A stretch of 64,000 nt of DNA. Source: Methanohalophilus portucalensis. GTDB lineage: Archaea; Halobacteriota; Methanosarcinia; Methanosarcinales; Methanosarcinaceae. The position numbers and the translations under genes are program-made. Positions 55,707 to 64,000 of the stretch are shown piece after piece; positions within the stretch are counted from its first letter, which is position 1, and each line of letters begins with the position of its first letter. Below the pieces are notes generated by a model that was given only the letters and a program-made list of their open reading frames with translations, was not told the origin of the DNA and searched no databases. The stretch covers positions 1,475,069-1,539,068 of the forward strand of contig NZ_CP017881.1 in assembly GCF_002761295.1 (NCBI RefSeq), written 5' to 3'.

Positions 55707-57446
55707 ATGGATTTCAGAAAGATATTGACTTTTGTTCTGGTCATTGCAATGTGTGCAAGTATGTTTACAGCGGTTGCAGTTGCAAAGCCAGATAATGGAA
55801 TGAATACAGACCGGGGCAACATGAGCCCTAACAATACTTCCGTTCCTGATGATGTACCGGGAAGGAATATGGAAATGAATACGGACCGGGGCAATATGAA
55901 TCCTGGCAATACTCCAAACCCTCAAGTTTCTGCTCGTGACAAAGTACCGGGACAGAGGGAGCGGATGAAGAATAATTATGAGAATTCCAGGCAACATCTC
56001 CTGAATGTTAAGGACAGGGTCCAAAAGGGACAAATCTCTGCTAATTCCGAAGATGTATTCAATGTGTCCCGTGTGTATCTCAATGATACGATCAACTATA
56101 TGATAACCCGTCTGTCCGATACAAAGGAAGATTTCGAGAATAAAGGTGTACCAGAGGATTCCATCGAAAGAATCGATGAATACATCGGTCAACTTGAAGA
56201 GCAGCAGGAAAAACTCGAAGGTGCTGAAGACCGAAAAGAGCTTGCAGAGATTGCACGGGATGTGCGTAAGATCTGGCATGACGTTTCAAAGGACCTATAC
56301 AAATTCAGGTCTCTCAACGTCCTGAACGGTGTTGGAAATTATATTGATAAAGCCGACTCCATTTCCGAGCGTCTCGAGTCCGAAATAGAGCGTCTCAATG
56401 AAAGTGGAGTGGATACCACAGAAGTCGAACTAATGATTGAGGAGTATAATGCTCTGATTGAAAATGCATCAGAATATCGTGAAATGGCCCTGGATGCAGA
56501 GCAAGGCAGCAGTGAATCCCTTGCCTACATGCAACAGTCAGTGAATGCTACACGCCAGGCCAACGATGTACTCCGTGACATCCTGAAATTCCTGAAAGAT
56601 CACAGGCAGGGATTTGCTAATCTTTCAGAAGATACAAATGTCAGTGCCAATGGCAATGGGACAGCTGTACTGTCTGGTAATTTTGATATAAACCTCTCGG
56701 CAACAGATGCAAAAATTGTTGTGAAGGATCTGGCAGGTGATGCAACCATAGAGATGGACGGGGAATATGAGCGGATCACTCCCGAAGAATCCATGGGAAG
56801 GGGTACTCCTGCAGCAGTATATCTTAATTTCACAGGAGATGCTCATATTAACGGCAGCCGTCTTACGATGATGGTATCAGGAGAGAACATTTCCATTGAT
56901 GCAGAGGGTACTGGAAGCACGGTGTTCTCCGGTGATGGAACCTATACCACGGATTCTGACATCATGCAATGGGCAGGAACCTATTCTACAGAGGATGAAG
57001 ATTTCGATGATGAAGAAGAGATCGAGATTGAAGTAGAAATTGAGGGCGAGCAATCAGAAGTGAAAATAAAGTTCAATGAAACCGAGGATGAGTTTACTCT
57101 CAATACCACCGATTTGAATGAAATCATATCCGAGATCGGTAACAGAACTTCATTGAAAGCTAAGCAAATCGAGCAGTATATGGAGATCGATGAGGGCGAA
57201 GATTTCGATGATGAAGAAGAGATCGAGATTGAAGTAGAAATTGAAGGCGAGCAATCAGAAGTGAAAATAAAGTTCAATGAAACTGAGGATGAGTTTACTC
57301 TCAATACCACCGATTTGAATGAAGTCATATCCGAGATCGGTAACCGAACTTCATTGACGGATGAACAGATCGAGCAGTATATGGAGATCGATGTGGACGA
57401 AGACTCAGTAAACAGTACAATGAATGACGAGGCCGGGGAGGAATGA
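55707..57446 (+). CDS. secreted acidic protein with coiled coil and a duplicated C-terminal repeat
   Basis: 579 residues, family not identified. Signal peptide 1-27 (FRKILTFVLVIAMCASMFTA). Then a low-complexity part with MNTDRGNM twice, a helical coiled-coil region (about 90-300), a beta-rich stretch NVSANGNGTAVLSGNFDINL (about 310-425), and two 67-residue acidic repeats rich in D and E (EEIEIEVEIEGEQSEVKIKF). Several N-x-S/T sites fit glycosylation. Probably cell-surface or periplasm-like space; the acidic repeats could bind cations. ATG 55707 has AAGGAGG; longer frame lacks a signal start. A lipoprotein gene overlaps its end. Confidence 0.75.
   Translation: MDFRKILTFVLVIAMCASMFTAVAVAKPDNGMNTDRGNMSPNNTSVPDDVPGRNMEMNTDRGNMNPGNTPNPQVSARDKVPGQRERMKNNYENSRQHLLNVKDRVQKGQISANSEDVFNVSRVYLNDTINYMITRLSDTKEDFENKGVPEDSIERIDEYIGQLEEQQEKLEGAEDRKELAEIARDVRKIWHDVSKDLYKFRSLNVLNGVGNYIDKADSISERLESEIERLNESGVDTTEVELMIEEYNALIENASEYREMALDAEQGSSESLAYMQQSVNATRQANDVLRDILKFLKDHRQGFANLSEDTNVSANGNGTAVLSGNFDINLSATDAKIVVKDLAGDATIEMDGEYERITPEESMGRGTPAAVYLNFTGDAHINGSRLTMMVSGENISIDAEGTGSTVFSGDGTYTTDSDIMQWAGTYSTEDEDFDDEEEIEIEVEIEGEQSEVKIKFNETEDEFTLNTTDLNEIISEIGNRTSLKAKQIEQYMEIDEGEDFDDEEEIEIEVEIEGEQSEVKIKFNETEDEFTLNTTDLNEVISEIGNRTSLTDEQIEQYMEIDVDEDSVNSTMNDEAGEE
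56992..57393 (+). repeat. 201-bp in-frame tandem duplication in the acidic protein gene
   Basis: Two copies, about 56992-57192 and 57193-57393, match at about 94 per cent by hand count, with most differences clustered near the ends of the units. The period is exactly 67 codons, so the frame is kept. High identity suggests recent duplication or gene conversion. Confidence 0.95.
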
Positions 57447-57451
57447 ATAGC

Positions 57452-57706
57452 ATGAAAAGATTCATGGCTTTGTTGCTTGTCTTGATCATGTTTTCGTCTT
57501 TGATGGTATCGGGTTGTACAAACCAGGATGACTCGGAAGTGGATAATGAAACTGCATCCGAAGATTCTGCGGAAGATATACTTGCACAGGAAGGTGCAGC
57601 AATTACCGATGAAGAAATATCGTCACTGGATGATGATCTCGCAGAACTTGAATCAATGCTTGAAGGTGTAGATAATGAATCAGATATTACTGTAGAGGAT
57701 ATCTGA
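57452..57706 (+). CDS. small acidic lipoprotein
   Basis: 84 residues from ATG 57452. N-terminal signal with lipobox: KRFMALLLVLIMFSSLMVSGC, cysteine at about residue 22 as acylation site. The mature part is strongly acidic (DDSEVDNETASEDSAEDI, SLDDDLAELESMLEG). No fold recognised. ATG 57443 overlapping the previous stop is an alternative but sits too near the GGAGG. Co-transcribed with the acidic repeat protein and closed by a perfect hairpin. Confidence 0.75.
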   Translation: MKRFMALLLVLIMFSSLMVSGCTNQDDSEVDNETASEDSAEDILAQEGAAITDEEISSLDDDLAELESMLEGVDNESDITVEDI

Positions 57707-57715
57707 ATATCCTCT
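57694..57715 (+). terminator. strong hairpin terminator after the lipoprotein
   Basis: AGAGGATAT (57694-57702) and ATATCCTCT (57707-57715) form a perfect 9-bp stem with a CTGA loop that contains part of the stop codon, followed by TTCTTTTTT. The clearest intrinsic-type terminator in the window. Confidence 0.75.
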
Positions 57716-57786
57716 TTCTTTTTTAGGGGCCATTTATTAATAGAATAATTTATATATTAACATATGATCAACATCAGGAGATGATT

Positions 57787-57915
57787 ATGCAACACGCTAA
57801 TTTTTATGAAGAAGAAGGTGCACAATACAATCCAGGTAATGTACTCCTTATCTTTGCTCTTGTAATCATGTTCCTTTTGGCCCTGCTTTTGGTAGGTATT
57901 GTAGGAGTAACCTGA
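57787..57915 (+). CDS. 42-residue single-pass membrane peptide
   Basis: ATG at 57787 (CAGGAGA upstream) opens a 42-codon frame ending at 57915. An acidic, polar N-terminus (FYEEEGAQYNPGN) is followed by one long hydrophobic helix (VLLIFALVIMFLLALLLVGI). TATA-like ATTTATATA at 57748-57756 fits a start near 57778. An in-frame ATG at 57781 would suit a leaderless message. Lies between the lipoprotein operon and htpX. Confidence 0.55.
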   Translation: MQHANFYEEEGAQYNPGNVLLIFALVIMFLLALLLVGIVGVT

Positions 57916-58009
57916 GTTGAGCGTAATACTTTTATAGAATTACAATTCATTCTTACATAACTAATATGAGCTTATTTTGACATAATCCGAAGTATGCTCG
58001 AGGTATATC

Positions 58010-58864
58010 ATGAAGAACATGCTTAAAACTACAGTATTACTTGCAACACTCACGGGTCTGCTGGTAATGGTTGGTTCATACTGGGGTACAGGAGGAATGC
58101 TGATTGCTTTTGCCTTTGCTATCCTCATGAATTTCGGTACCTACTGGTATAGTGACAAGATTGTGCTTAAAATGTACAAGGCAAAAGAAGTTACAGAAGC
58201 CGAAGCTCCACAGCTGTACCGGATAGTGCATAACCTTGCTTACAATGCCGGCCTGCCAATGCCGCGGGTTTATATTGTGGAGACATCCATGCCCAATGCT
58301 TTTGCTACAGGCAGGAATCCTGAGCATGCTGCTGTGGCAGTAACTACAGGTATTATGGATATCCTGAATTCAGAGGAGATCGAAGGTGTTCTGGCTCATG
58401 AACTTGCTCATGTCAGGAATAGGGACACACTTATCAGTGCAATAGCCGCAACAATTGCAGGTGTGATCACCCTGGTTGCCACATGGGCCCAGTGGGCAGC
58501 AATATTTGGAGGTCTCGGCGGACGTGATGGTGAAGGCAATAATATCATAGGCTTCCTGGCCCTTGTAATAGTTGCTCCCCTTGCAGCCACGATTATACGC
58601 CTTGCAATTTCCCGGTCCCGCGAATTTGCAGCGGATTCAGAAGGGGCTCGTATTTCCAAAAATCCCCGGGCTCTTGCAAGTGCTCTTTCTAAACTTGAGA
58701 AGGGTGCAAGCAATTACAAGCAGAATCCAAAGGATGTGAAAGCATCTGAAAGTACGGCTCATATGTTTATCGTAAATCCGATAAGGAAAAGCACGATTGC
58801 AAACCTTTTCCGTACACATCCTAATACAGAAGAGCGTATTAAACGCCTGGAAAATATGCATTAA
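58010..58864 (+). CDS. htpX: HtpX-like membrane zinc metalloprotease
   Basis: M48-family protease that degrades damaged membrane proteins. Seen: two N-terminal membrane helices, [20 protein letters not shown], zinc-binding [10 protein letters not shown] (about 130-139), two more helices, and the third ligand region [17 protein letters not shown]. 284 residues. CGAGGTAT precedes the ATG. The stop overlaps the end of the convergent DUF488 gene by 4 bases. Confidence 0.94.
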   Translation: MKNMLKTTVLLATLTGLLVMVGSYWGTGGMLIAFAFAILMNFGTYWYSDKIVLKMYKAKEVTEAEAPQLYRIVHNLAYNAGLPMPRVYIVETSMPNAFATGRNPEHAAVAVTTGIMDILNSEEIEGVLAHELAHVRNRDTLISAIAATIAGVITLVATWAQWAAIFGGLGGRDGEGNNIIGFLALVIVAPLAATIIRLAISRSREFAADSEGARISKNPRALASALSKLEKGASNYKQNPKDVKASESTAHMFIVNPIRKSTIANLFRTHPNTEERIKRLENMH

Positions 58865-59304
58865 AAGATGAGGGATGCCTGTCCGGGTTCGGTCAGGTGT
58901 ATCACCTTTATCCCCTCTTTTTCAAGTCTTTCTGCAATATGTCTGCGATGACAGTTGCGTGGATTCTTTTCTGCACACATAAGAGCAATCTTTGTATCTT
59001 TGTTTGCCTTCCTGTTTATCTGGTATAATAGGTCTGTAAACCCTTTCCTGAAAGCTGCACTTTTCATATATTCTATATAAGAACGCTCACCCATCCCTCC
59101 AAGCAAAGGGTAGTGACAATAGACAATTTCATTTTCTGGGAGTTTAACTTTCAGGTTTTCTGCATTGAATTCCGGACGCTGTGATTGTGGATAACTACGT
59201 ACATCCACAACTATTTTTATGGTATTGTCCAGTAATCTATTCAGGAATTCATCAAAAACGCTATTTCCATAACCAATAGTATAGCATGTCCGCTGGTCTT
59301 CCAT
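58861..59304 (-). CDS. DUF488 family protein
   Basis: 147 residues. Family marks: [49 protein letters not shown], and [21 protein letters not shown] with a CxxxxxxCHR centre. The family is common and may be related to DNA or nucleotide processing, but no activity is established. Convergent with htpX. Confidence 0.85.
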   Translation of the reverse strand: MEDQRTCYTIGYGNSVFDEFLNRLLDNTIKIVVDVRSYPQSQRPEFNAENLKVKLPENEIVYCHYPLLGGMGERSYIEYMKSAAFRKGFTDLLYQINRKANKDTKIALMCAEKNPRNCHRRHIAERLEKEGIKVIHLTEPGQASLIF

Positions 59305-59425
59305 AAATACTCTATTTGGTACCCGGTTTCATTAGGATTTCGATGGGTTGTTATATATGGGTCTATTCAGGTAAAGATTATATATTCATGAAATTCTATT
59401 TCCTTGCAGCTTGAGAGGATTTGAC

Positions 59426-60079
59426 ATGGTTCACAATACGCCCATAGGAAGAATAATTAAGGCCGGTACAATTAGCGATGCATGGTATCGCGGACTCAAT
59501 ATAATATGGAATCACGGGGAAAATGTAACTGATGAAAGGGGCAGCAAAATCAAGGAATTCATGAATCTTATGATTGTTATCGATGATCCTTATTCCAATG
59601 AAATACCTGCTGACATTTCCTGGAATCAGGAACGTCTGGACGAATATGCAAAACAGCTAATTACGGGAGAAAATCCCCAGGACTTCGAATATACTTACGG
59701 GCAGCGATTACGCAACTGGGATGGGCGAGTTGACCAGATTTCCTATGTAATTGACAAGCTCAAAACCAATAAAACCACCCGCAGGGCAACTGCGGTAACA
59801 TGGATACCCTATATTGATACTGAAGTTGATGAAGTGCCATGTATGATTCTCGATGATTTCAAAGTCCGGAACAATCGGGTTCATATGACCACTCTTTTCC
59901 GCAGTCATGATTTCGCAGGAGCCTATCCTGCAAATCTTTACGGTCTTTCACAGCTTCTAAAATATGTGGCACAGAATGCCGGTTATGAGACAGGTACTAT
60001 TACAACGGTCAGTGTATCTGCACATATATATGAACATGACTGGGACCGTATTGAAAAGATTGTAACAGGAGTGTGCTAA
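59426..60079 (+). CDS. thyA: thymidylate synthase, archaeal type
   Basis: Methylates dUMP to dTMP; methanogen forms probably use a tetrahydromethanopterin-type carbon donor. 217 residues, short like archaeal ThyA. Seen: NTPIGRIIKAGTISDAWYRG, DFEYTYGQRLRNWDGRVDQI, catalytic cysteine in EVPCMILDDFKVRNN, LFRSHDFAGAYPANLYGLSQ. ATG 59426 is used; a TTG at 59411 is possible. Its stop codon touches the aroA start. Confidence 0.92.
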   Translation: MVHNTPIGRIIKAGTISDAWYRGLNIIWNHGENVTDERGSKIKEFMNLMIVIDDPYSNEIPADISWNQERLDEYAKQLITGENPQDFEYTYGQRLRNWDGRVDQISYVIDKLKTNKTTRRATAVTWIPYIDTEVDEVPCMILDDFKVRNNRVHMTTLFRSHDFAGAYPANLYGLSQLLKYVAQNAGYETGTITTVSVSAHIYEHDWDRIEKIVTGVC

Positions 60080-61363
60080 ATGAGGGTAAAAGTCAGTCGT
60101 ACCAGTGTGGAGGGGGAAGTTTTTGCACCCCCCTCAAAAAGTTACACGCACAGGGCAATTACTATTGGTTCCCTTTCTGAGAAGTGTGTTGTTCGCAGGC
60201 CACTTATTTCGGAAGATACCAAGGCTACGATCCGTGCATGTAAAATGCTTGGCGCACATATTAATGAGGAGAAAGGGGACCTTTTTATTGAAGGGGTGAA
60301 AGGCAAACCTCACATTCCTGAAGATGTAATTGATGTGGGTAATTCGGGTACAACATTGCGTTTCATGACTGCTGTAGCATCCCTTGTGGACGGTGTATCG
60401 ATTCTAACGGGTGATAATTCCCTGCGCACCAGGCCAAATGGTCCCCTTATTGAAGTTTTGCATGATTTGGGTGCGGAAGTAATATCCACTCTGAATAACG
60501 GCTGTGCTCCTCTTGTAGTTAAAGGGGGGTTGAAAGGAGCAATAGCCAAGATAGATGGCTCCATCAGTTCTCAGTTCATCTCCGCACTTTTGATAGCATG
60601 TCCCCTCACAAGCCAGAGTACCACTCTTTCCATAAAGGGTGAGCTTCGTTCAAAACCCTATGTCAATGTCACTCTCGAAATACTGCGTGAGGCAGGAGCT
60701 GAAATATTTGAAGATAGTAACCATAACATAAAATTCATAATTCCTCCCAATCAGGATTACGATTTAAAGGATTATCTGGTTCCAGGAGACTTTTCTTCTG
60801 CATCATATTTACTGGCTGCTGCCGCAATGACCGGTTCCAGGGTAGTTGTGAAGAACATGTTCCCTTCCCAACAGGGGGATATGGCTATAATTGACATACT
60901 CAAGCAAATGGGTGCGGGAGTATCCTGGGATAAAGAAAACGGTGTGGTAACGGTTAATGGACGTGATCTAAAAGGTGTACGGGTGGATGCTGCAGCTACG
61001 CCGGACCTTGTGCCAACTATAGCTGTCCTGGGTGCTGTCGCTGAAGGACAAACCGTGATAGAGAACGCCGAACATGTCAGGTATAAGGAAACTGACAGGC
61101 TACATGCCATGGCTGTGGAACTCAAGAAGATGGGTGTTTCTGTGAAGGAAGATCGGGACCAACTGACAATAAAAGGGGGTAAGCTCAAAGGAGGTGACCT
61201 GCATGGCTGGCATGATCATCGTATCGTAATGGCACTTACGATTGCCGGCATGGTTGCGGGTGATACAACCGTGGACACAGCAGAATCGATATTCATCTCC
61301 TATCCCAATTTCTTTGATGATATCAGGTCTCTGGGTGCTGATGTTGTTGTGAATAAACAGTGA
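60080..61363 (+). CDS. aroA: 5-enolpyruvylshikimate-3-phosphate synthase
   Basis: Sixth step of the shikimate pathway. Seen: PPSKSYTHRAITIGSLSE (N-terminal lysine), DVGNSGTTLRFMTAVASL, DNSLRTRPNGPLIEVL, GSISSQFISALLIA, and the C-terminal RYKETDRLHAMAVELKKMG and HDHRIVMALTIAG. 427 residues. It starts directly after thyA and ends just before the next gene, so the three are one operon. Confidence 0.96.
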   Translation: MRVKVSRTSVEGEVFAPPSKSYTHRAITIGSLSEKCVVRRPLISEDTKATIRACKMLGAHINEEKGDLFIEGVKGKPHIPEDVIDVGNSGTTLRFMTAVASLVDGVSILTGDNSLRTRPNGPLIEVLHDLGAEVISTLNNGCAPLVVKGGLKGAIAKIDGSISSQFISALLIACPLTSQSTTLSIKGELRSKPYVNVTLEILREAGAEIFEDSNHNIKFIIPPNQDYDLKDYLVPGDFSSASYLLAAAAMTGSRVVVKNMFPSQQGDMAIIDILKQMGAGVSWDKENGVVTVNGRDLKGVRVDAAATPDLVPTIAVLGAVAEGQTVIENAEHVRYKETDRLHAMAVELKKMGVSVKEDRDQLTIKGGKLKGGDLHGWHDHRIVMALTIAGMVAGDTTVDTAESIFISYPNFFDDIRSLGADVVVNKQ

Positions 61364-61371
61364 TTGTGACC

Positions 61372-62568
61372 ATGAGGTATGATGTTGCCGTGGTGGGAGC
61401 CGGTCCCGTGGGTTCGGTTGCCGCAAGATATGCTGCCCTGCAGGGGGCAAAGGTTGCTCTTTTTGAGGAACATGCAACTGTCGGAAGTCCGGTCCAGTGT
61501 GCGGGCCTTTTGAGTGTGCGGGCTATGGATGAGTGTGGTATAAGTCCCAATGACTCTTCGGTTATTAACAGTGTCAGGGGTGCTTTTGTACATTCACCGG
61601 CAGGAACCTGTCTTCCTATAGATGGTGGAAGTACCCGTGCCTTTGTGGTCTCACGCAAGATGTTTGACAGGAAACTGGCATCCCTGGCAACTTCTGAAGG
61701 AGTGGATATTTTCCTGAACTCAAAGGTTGTTGCAATAGATAATAATTCAGGTTTTAGAAGTTTACATGTCCAAAAAGCAGGTAAACCTGAAGTTATCGAA
61801 GCCTCTGTGGTTATAGGTGCAGATGGTGTACGTCATGGTGTGGCTTCCATGGTGGGCCTGCCGGCTCCTTCACGTATTATGTCCGGAATCCAGTTTGAAG
61901 TTCAAATGCAAACAATTCGCCAGGACTTTGTGGAGCTTTTCTTAGGTACCTGTGCGCCTGGTTTTTTTGCATGGGTAATTCCATTGTCTGACGGCACTGC
62001 AAGGTTTGGACTTGCAACTGATAATTTGGCCAGTCAGGATTCTCTGTCACATCTCTGTGAACTTAAAGACAAACTTTCCAAAACAGGGCGTGCAGTAGAT
62101 GGTATGCTGGATTTTGTAGTAGGAGGAATTCCTATAGGTGTTGCAGCCAGGACTTTTTCTGACGGTGTATTAATCTGCGGTGATGCAGCAGGTCAGGTAA
62201 AACCAACATCCGGGGGGGGTGTTTATACAGGGGCTGTCTGCGCAAAGATAGCAGGTGAAGTTGCTGCAAAAGCAGCATTTGAAAATGATACTTCCCAATC
62301 CCGGCTGGAAGAATATGAAATTCGCTGGAAGCAGTCTCTGGGAAAGGAGTTAGATTTGGGGCTGAAAGTGCACAATTTTGTAGGTAGTCTGTCAGATGAA
62401 CAACTCAATGAATTATTTTCATCCCTTGCAGAACCGAATGTACTTTCATTAATTGAAAAGTATGGGGATATGGATCATCCTTCCATATTATTGCGTAAAT
62501 TCCTGAATCCTTTAAACTCCAGGCATCTAAAAGGTTTTTTTGTAGCTTTTTTGAAGACCTTGCTGTGA
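61372..62568 (+). CDS. geranylgeranyl reductase family flavoprotein
   Basis: FAD-dependent oxidoreductase likely reducing double bonds of archaeal lipid chains or a related isoprenoid. Seen: VAVVGAGPVGSVAARYAALQ (FAD), EEHATVGSPVQCAGLLS, VIGADGVRHGVASMVGL, GLATDN, and ICGDAAGQVKPTSGGGVYTG (second FAD motif). 398 residues. ATG 61372 fits the FAD motif at the N-terminus; a GTG at 61360 overlaps aroA. Exact substrate is not fixed. Confidence 0.88.
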   Translation: MRYDVAVVGAGPVGSVAARYAALQGAKVALFEEHATVGSPVQCAGLLSVRAMDECGISPNDSSVINSVRGAFVHSPAGTCLPIDGGSTRAFVVSRKMFDRKLASLATSEGVDIFLNSKVVAIDNNSGFRSLHVQKAGKPEVIEASVVIGADGVRHGVASMVGLPAPSRIMSGIQFEVQMQTIRQDFVELFLGTCAPGFFAWVIPLSDGTARFGLATDNLASQDSLSHLCELKDKLSKTGRAVDGMLDFVVGGIPIGVAARTFSDGVLICGDAAGQVKPTSGGGVYTGAVCAKIAGEVAAKAAFENDTSQSRLEEYEIRWKQSLGKELDLGLKVHNFVGSLSDEQLNELFSSLAEPNVLSLIEKYGDMDHPSILLRKFLNPLNSRHLKGFFVAFLKTLL

Positions 62569-62570
62569 AT

Positions 62571-63074
62571 TCAGTATATACTGACCCCTTTTACACTTTC
62601 TATGTTAAGGATTTCATTTACAGTATCTCCTGATATCTTTGAATCAGTGATAATTGTCATTTTAGCCTGATCGGTAAAATATGGATCATCTGAAACTGCC
62701 TGCCTTATACTGATACCATGTGCGGCAATCACGCCTGATACTTCTGAAAGAATACCTACTGTTGCCGCATCTTCAGGTGTAATTATTATTACTCCAAGTC
62801 CCAGTGCAGGAGCCACATCCCTTAAGAAAGGAATTGAACGCACATTCTGGAATATGTTTCGAAGGGTTTCATCTTCAAGTATTGTGTCGGTAGTTGCATC
62901 TACGACCCGACGGTCCACACCTGCCTCTTTTGCGAGCTGGGTATGTGCAATATCTATCTTACCGGAGGTCACTTTCCCATCCTTACTTACCTGAAAACCT
63001 CTTTCGAATAAAATTTTCAGTACCTTCTGTTGGGCAGGATGTTTTTCAAACATTTCAAGTAACATTTTCCACAT
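62571..63074 (-). CDS. HTH-ACT regulator of amino acid metabolism
   Basis: 167 residues: an N-terminal helix-turn-helix part (QQKVLKILFERGFQVSKDG, AHTQLAKEAGVDRRVVDATT) and a C-terminal ACT domain (VGILSEVSGVIAAHGISIRQ, QAKMTIITDSKISGDTVNEIL). This layout fits an archaeal amino-acid-responsive regulator. ATG at 63074; GTG at 63083 is possible. Divergent from the LeuA-like synthase gene at 63355, whose upstream gap holds an inverted repeat, making that gene a candidate target. Confidence 0.83.
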   Translation of the reverse strand: MWKMLLEMFEKHPAQQKVLKILFERGFQVSKDGKVTSGKIDIAHTQLAKEAGVDRRVVDATTDTILEDETLRNIFQNVRSIPFLRDVAPALGLGVIIITPEDAATVGILSEVSGVIAAHGISIRQAVSDDPYFTDQAKMTIITDSKISGDTVNEILNIESVKGVSIY

Positions 63075-63197
63075 GCAAATCACTATTCATTCAAATTATA
63101 AATAGAATTAAGTTCTTTTGTAGTTTGTAATCTCTTGGAATGTTTAGCCAGTAACTTTTTATTTTATTTTTGTATGTAGGAAGAAAGACATTTTAAG

Positions 63198-63231
63198 GAT
63201 TAAATCCATCATATTACAACCTGATTTAATC
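63198..63231 (+). promoter_or_regulatory. inverted repeat between the ACT regulator and the LeuA-like gene
   Basis: GATTAAATC (63198-63206) and GATTTAATC (63223-63231) are perfect reverse complements with centres 25 bp apart. A further TTAAAT follows at about 63234. The site lies between two divergent genes, one coding for an HTH-ACT protein, so an operator is plausible. A short CCC/GGG hairpin lies near 63270. Confidence 0.45.
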
Positions 63232-63354
63232 GGTTAAATGTGCTTTTTACGAATAAAAAAATCCCTTTTAGGGGTTATACACAAATATTTTACAATGTGT
63301 AATTATTAAAATACGGTATTAGAATTATCATATTTGTATGGAAGGAGGTATTTT

Positions 63355-64000
63355 GTGAAGGTATACAAAGATTATGGAGATCTGCCAAAAATCAAGCTTC
63401 CTCTTGATCAGGAGGTTTGTATCAGTGATAGTACCATCAGGGATGGAGCCCAAATGCCGGGGATAGTCTTAAAAAGCGGCCACAAGGTTCGAATTTATGA
63501 CTATCTGCACGAGATCGGTATTGAAAAACTGGAAACTTTCGTTTATAATGAAAGAGATCGCAAAGCCATCGACCTCATGCTTGACAGGGGTTATGAATTC
63601 CCTGAGGTTACGGGCTGGGCACGTGCAAAAACAGAAGACATAGATAAGGTACTGCAGATTGGCGGTCTCAATGAAACCGGTATATTGATGTCTGTCTCAG
63701 ATGTCCACATTCTGGAAAAGATGGGATTGCCCAGCAGAGAAGCTGCCGAGGACAGGTATCTTGAAGCCCTTCAGTATGCAGTAGATCATGGCCTTGCTAC
63801 CCGTGCTCATGTGGAAGACATGACCCGTGCTGATAATTATGGTTTTGTCTATCCAATGATTGAAAAGATAATGGAAATTGACCCGGAATGTACCATAAGG
63901 GTGTGCGACACCATCGGCTATGGAATACCTTTTGACGGAGTGGACGAACCCTATGGTATTCCCTCAATTACCAAATATCTCAAAGATGAGATTGGTGTTA
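63355..64000 (+). CDS. 2-isopropylmalate / homocitrate synthase-family protein (5' part)
   Basis: Partial: 215 residues, open to the window end. GTG start at 63355 with AAGGAGGT at 63342-63349. Seen: DRE-TIM motif variant ISDSTIRDGAQMPGIVL (STIRDG replacing DTTLRDG), ETFVYNERDRKAIDLML, ATRAHVEDMTRADNYGFV, VCDTIGYGIPFDG. Members condense acetyl-CoA with a 2-oxo acid. The motif change and spacing separate it from standard LeuA, citramalate and homocitrate synthases; substrate unknown. Confidence 0.85.
   Translation, partial: MKVYKDYGDLPKIKLPLDQEVCISDSTIRDGAQMPGIVLKSGHKVRIYDYLHEIGIEKLETFVYNERDRKAIDLMLDRGYEFPEVTGWARAKTEDIDKVLQIGGLNETGILMSVSDVHILEKMGLPSREAAEDRYLEALQYAVDHGLATRAHVEDMTRADNYGFVYPMIEKIMEIDPECTIRVCDTIGYGIPFDGVDEPYGIPSITKYLKDEIGV

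Noticed and set aside
56981-57328. Serine-rich reverse-strand ORF
   Set aside because: It is the antisense reading of the acidic repeat codons.

Overview
The window reads as a chromosome segment of a halophilic, methylotrophic methanogen of the Methanosarcinales, most like Methanohalophilus. This is an inference from gene content, not from a database search. The archaeal markers are split RNA polymerase large subunits (B''/B', A'/A''), L30e, EF-2 and EF-1alpha, class I archaeal CCA-adding enzyme, Hel308, archaeal-type thymidylate synthase, HMG-CoA reductase and a geranylgeranyl reductase-like flavoprotein. The halophile marker is a full set of genes for making glycine betaine from glycine.

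Layout. 1-9113: betaine and methyl-cycle island. A deaminase for adenosyl compounds is followed by an eight-unit 25-bp tandem repeat array, then bacterial-type metK, bacterial-type ahcY, glycine/sarcosine methyltransferase, sarcosine/dimethylglycine methyltransferase and adenosine kinase; a second, archaeal-type ahcY closes the region. Together these supply SAM, spend three methyl groups per betaine, and clear SAH, homocysteine and adenosine. 9333-22900: tRNA-Lys, rpoH-B''-B'-A'-A'', rpl30e, nusA, rps12, rps7, fusA, tuf, rps10. 23002-25771: small HTH protein, PAS histidine kinase, tRNA-Arg, a hypothetical gene and a 45-residue membrane peptide. 26030-34151: two 2-oxoacid:ferredoxin oxidoreductases (korAB-like and iorAB) around a DUF255 thioredoxin-like protein and an HTH/ferredoxin-membrane gene pair. 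34162-36344: ogg and cca, convergent.

36485-38857: oxidative-stress operon (possible leaderless micro-ORF, ferritin, superoxide reductase, CMD-family protein, peroxiredoxin, small membrane protein) behind a palindrome-flanked TATA box. 38824-41585: siroheme-dependent heme genes (cobA, hemD, ahbC). 41691-49778: DUF1699, hisD, hel308, rimK, mscS, trpB2-type gene and a hypothetical gene. 50058-54522: hmgA, DNA ligase, and an ACT protein with homoserine dehydrogenase. 54612-58864: an envelope region with a membrane-anchored HTH protein, a divergent secreted acidic repeat protein with a lipoprotein, a 42-residue membrane peptide and HtpX. 58861-64000: DUF488, thyA, aroA, geranylgeranyl reductase-like protein, an ACT regulator and the start of a LeuA-like synthase.

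The most unusual items are the tandem array in front of metK, the paired bacterial/archaeal SAH hydrolases, palindromes flanking the TATA elements of tuf and ferritin, two genes whose Shine-Dalgarno points to an ATC codon, and several peptides under 50 residues. No CRISPR array, insertion sequence, transposase, integrase or rRNA was seen.
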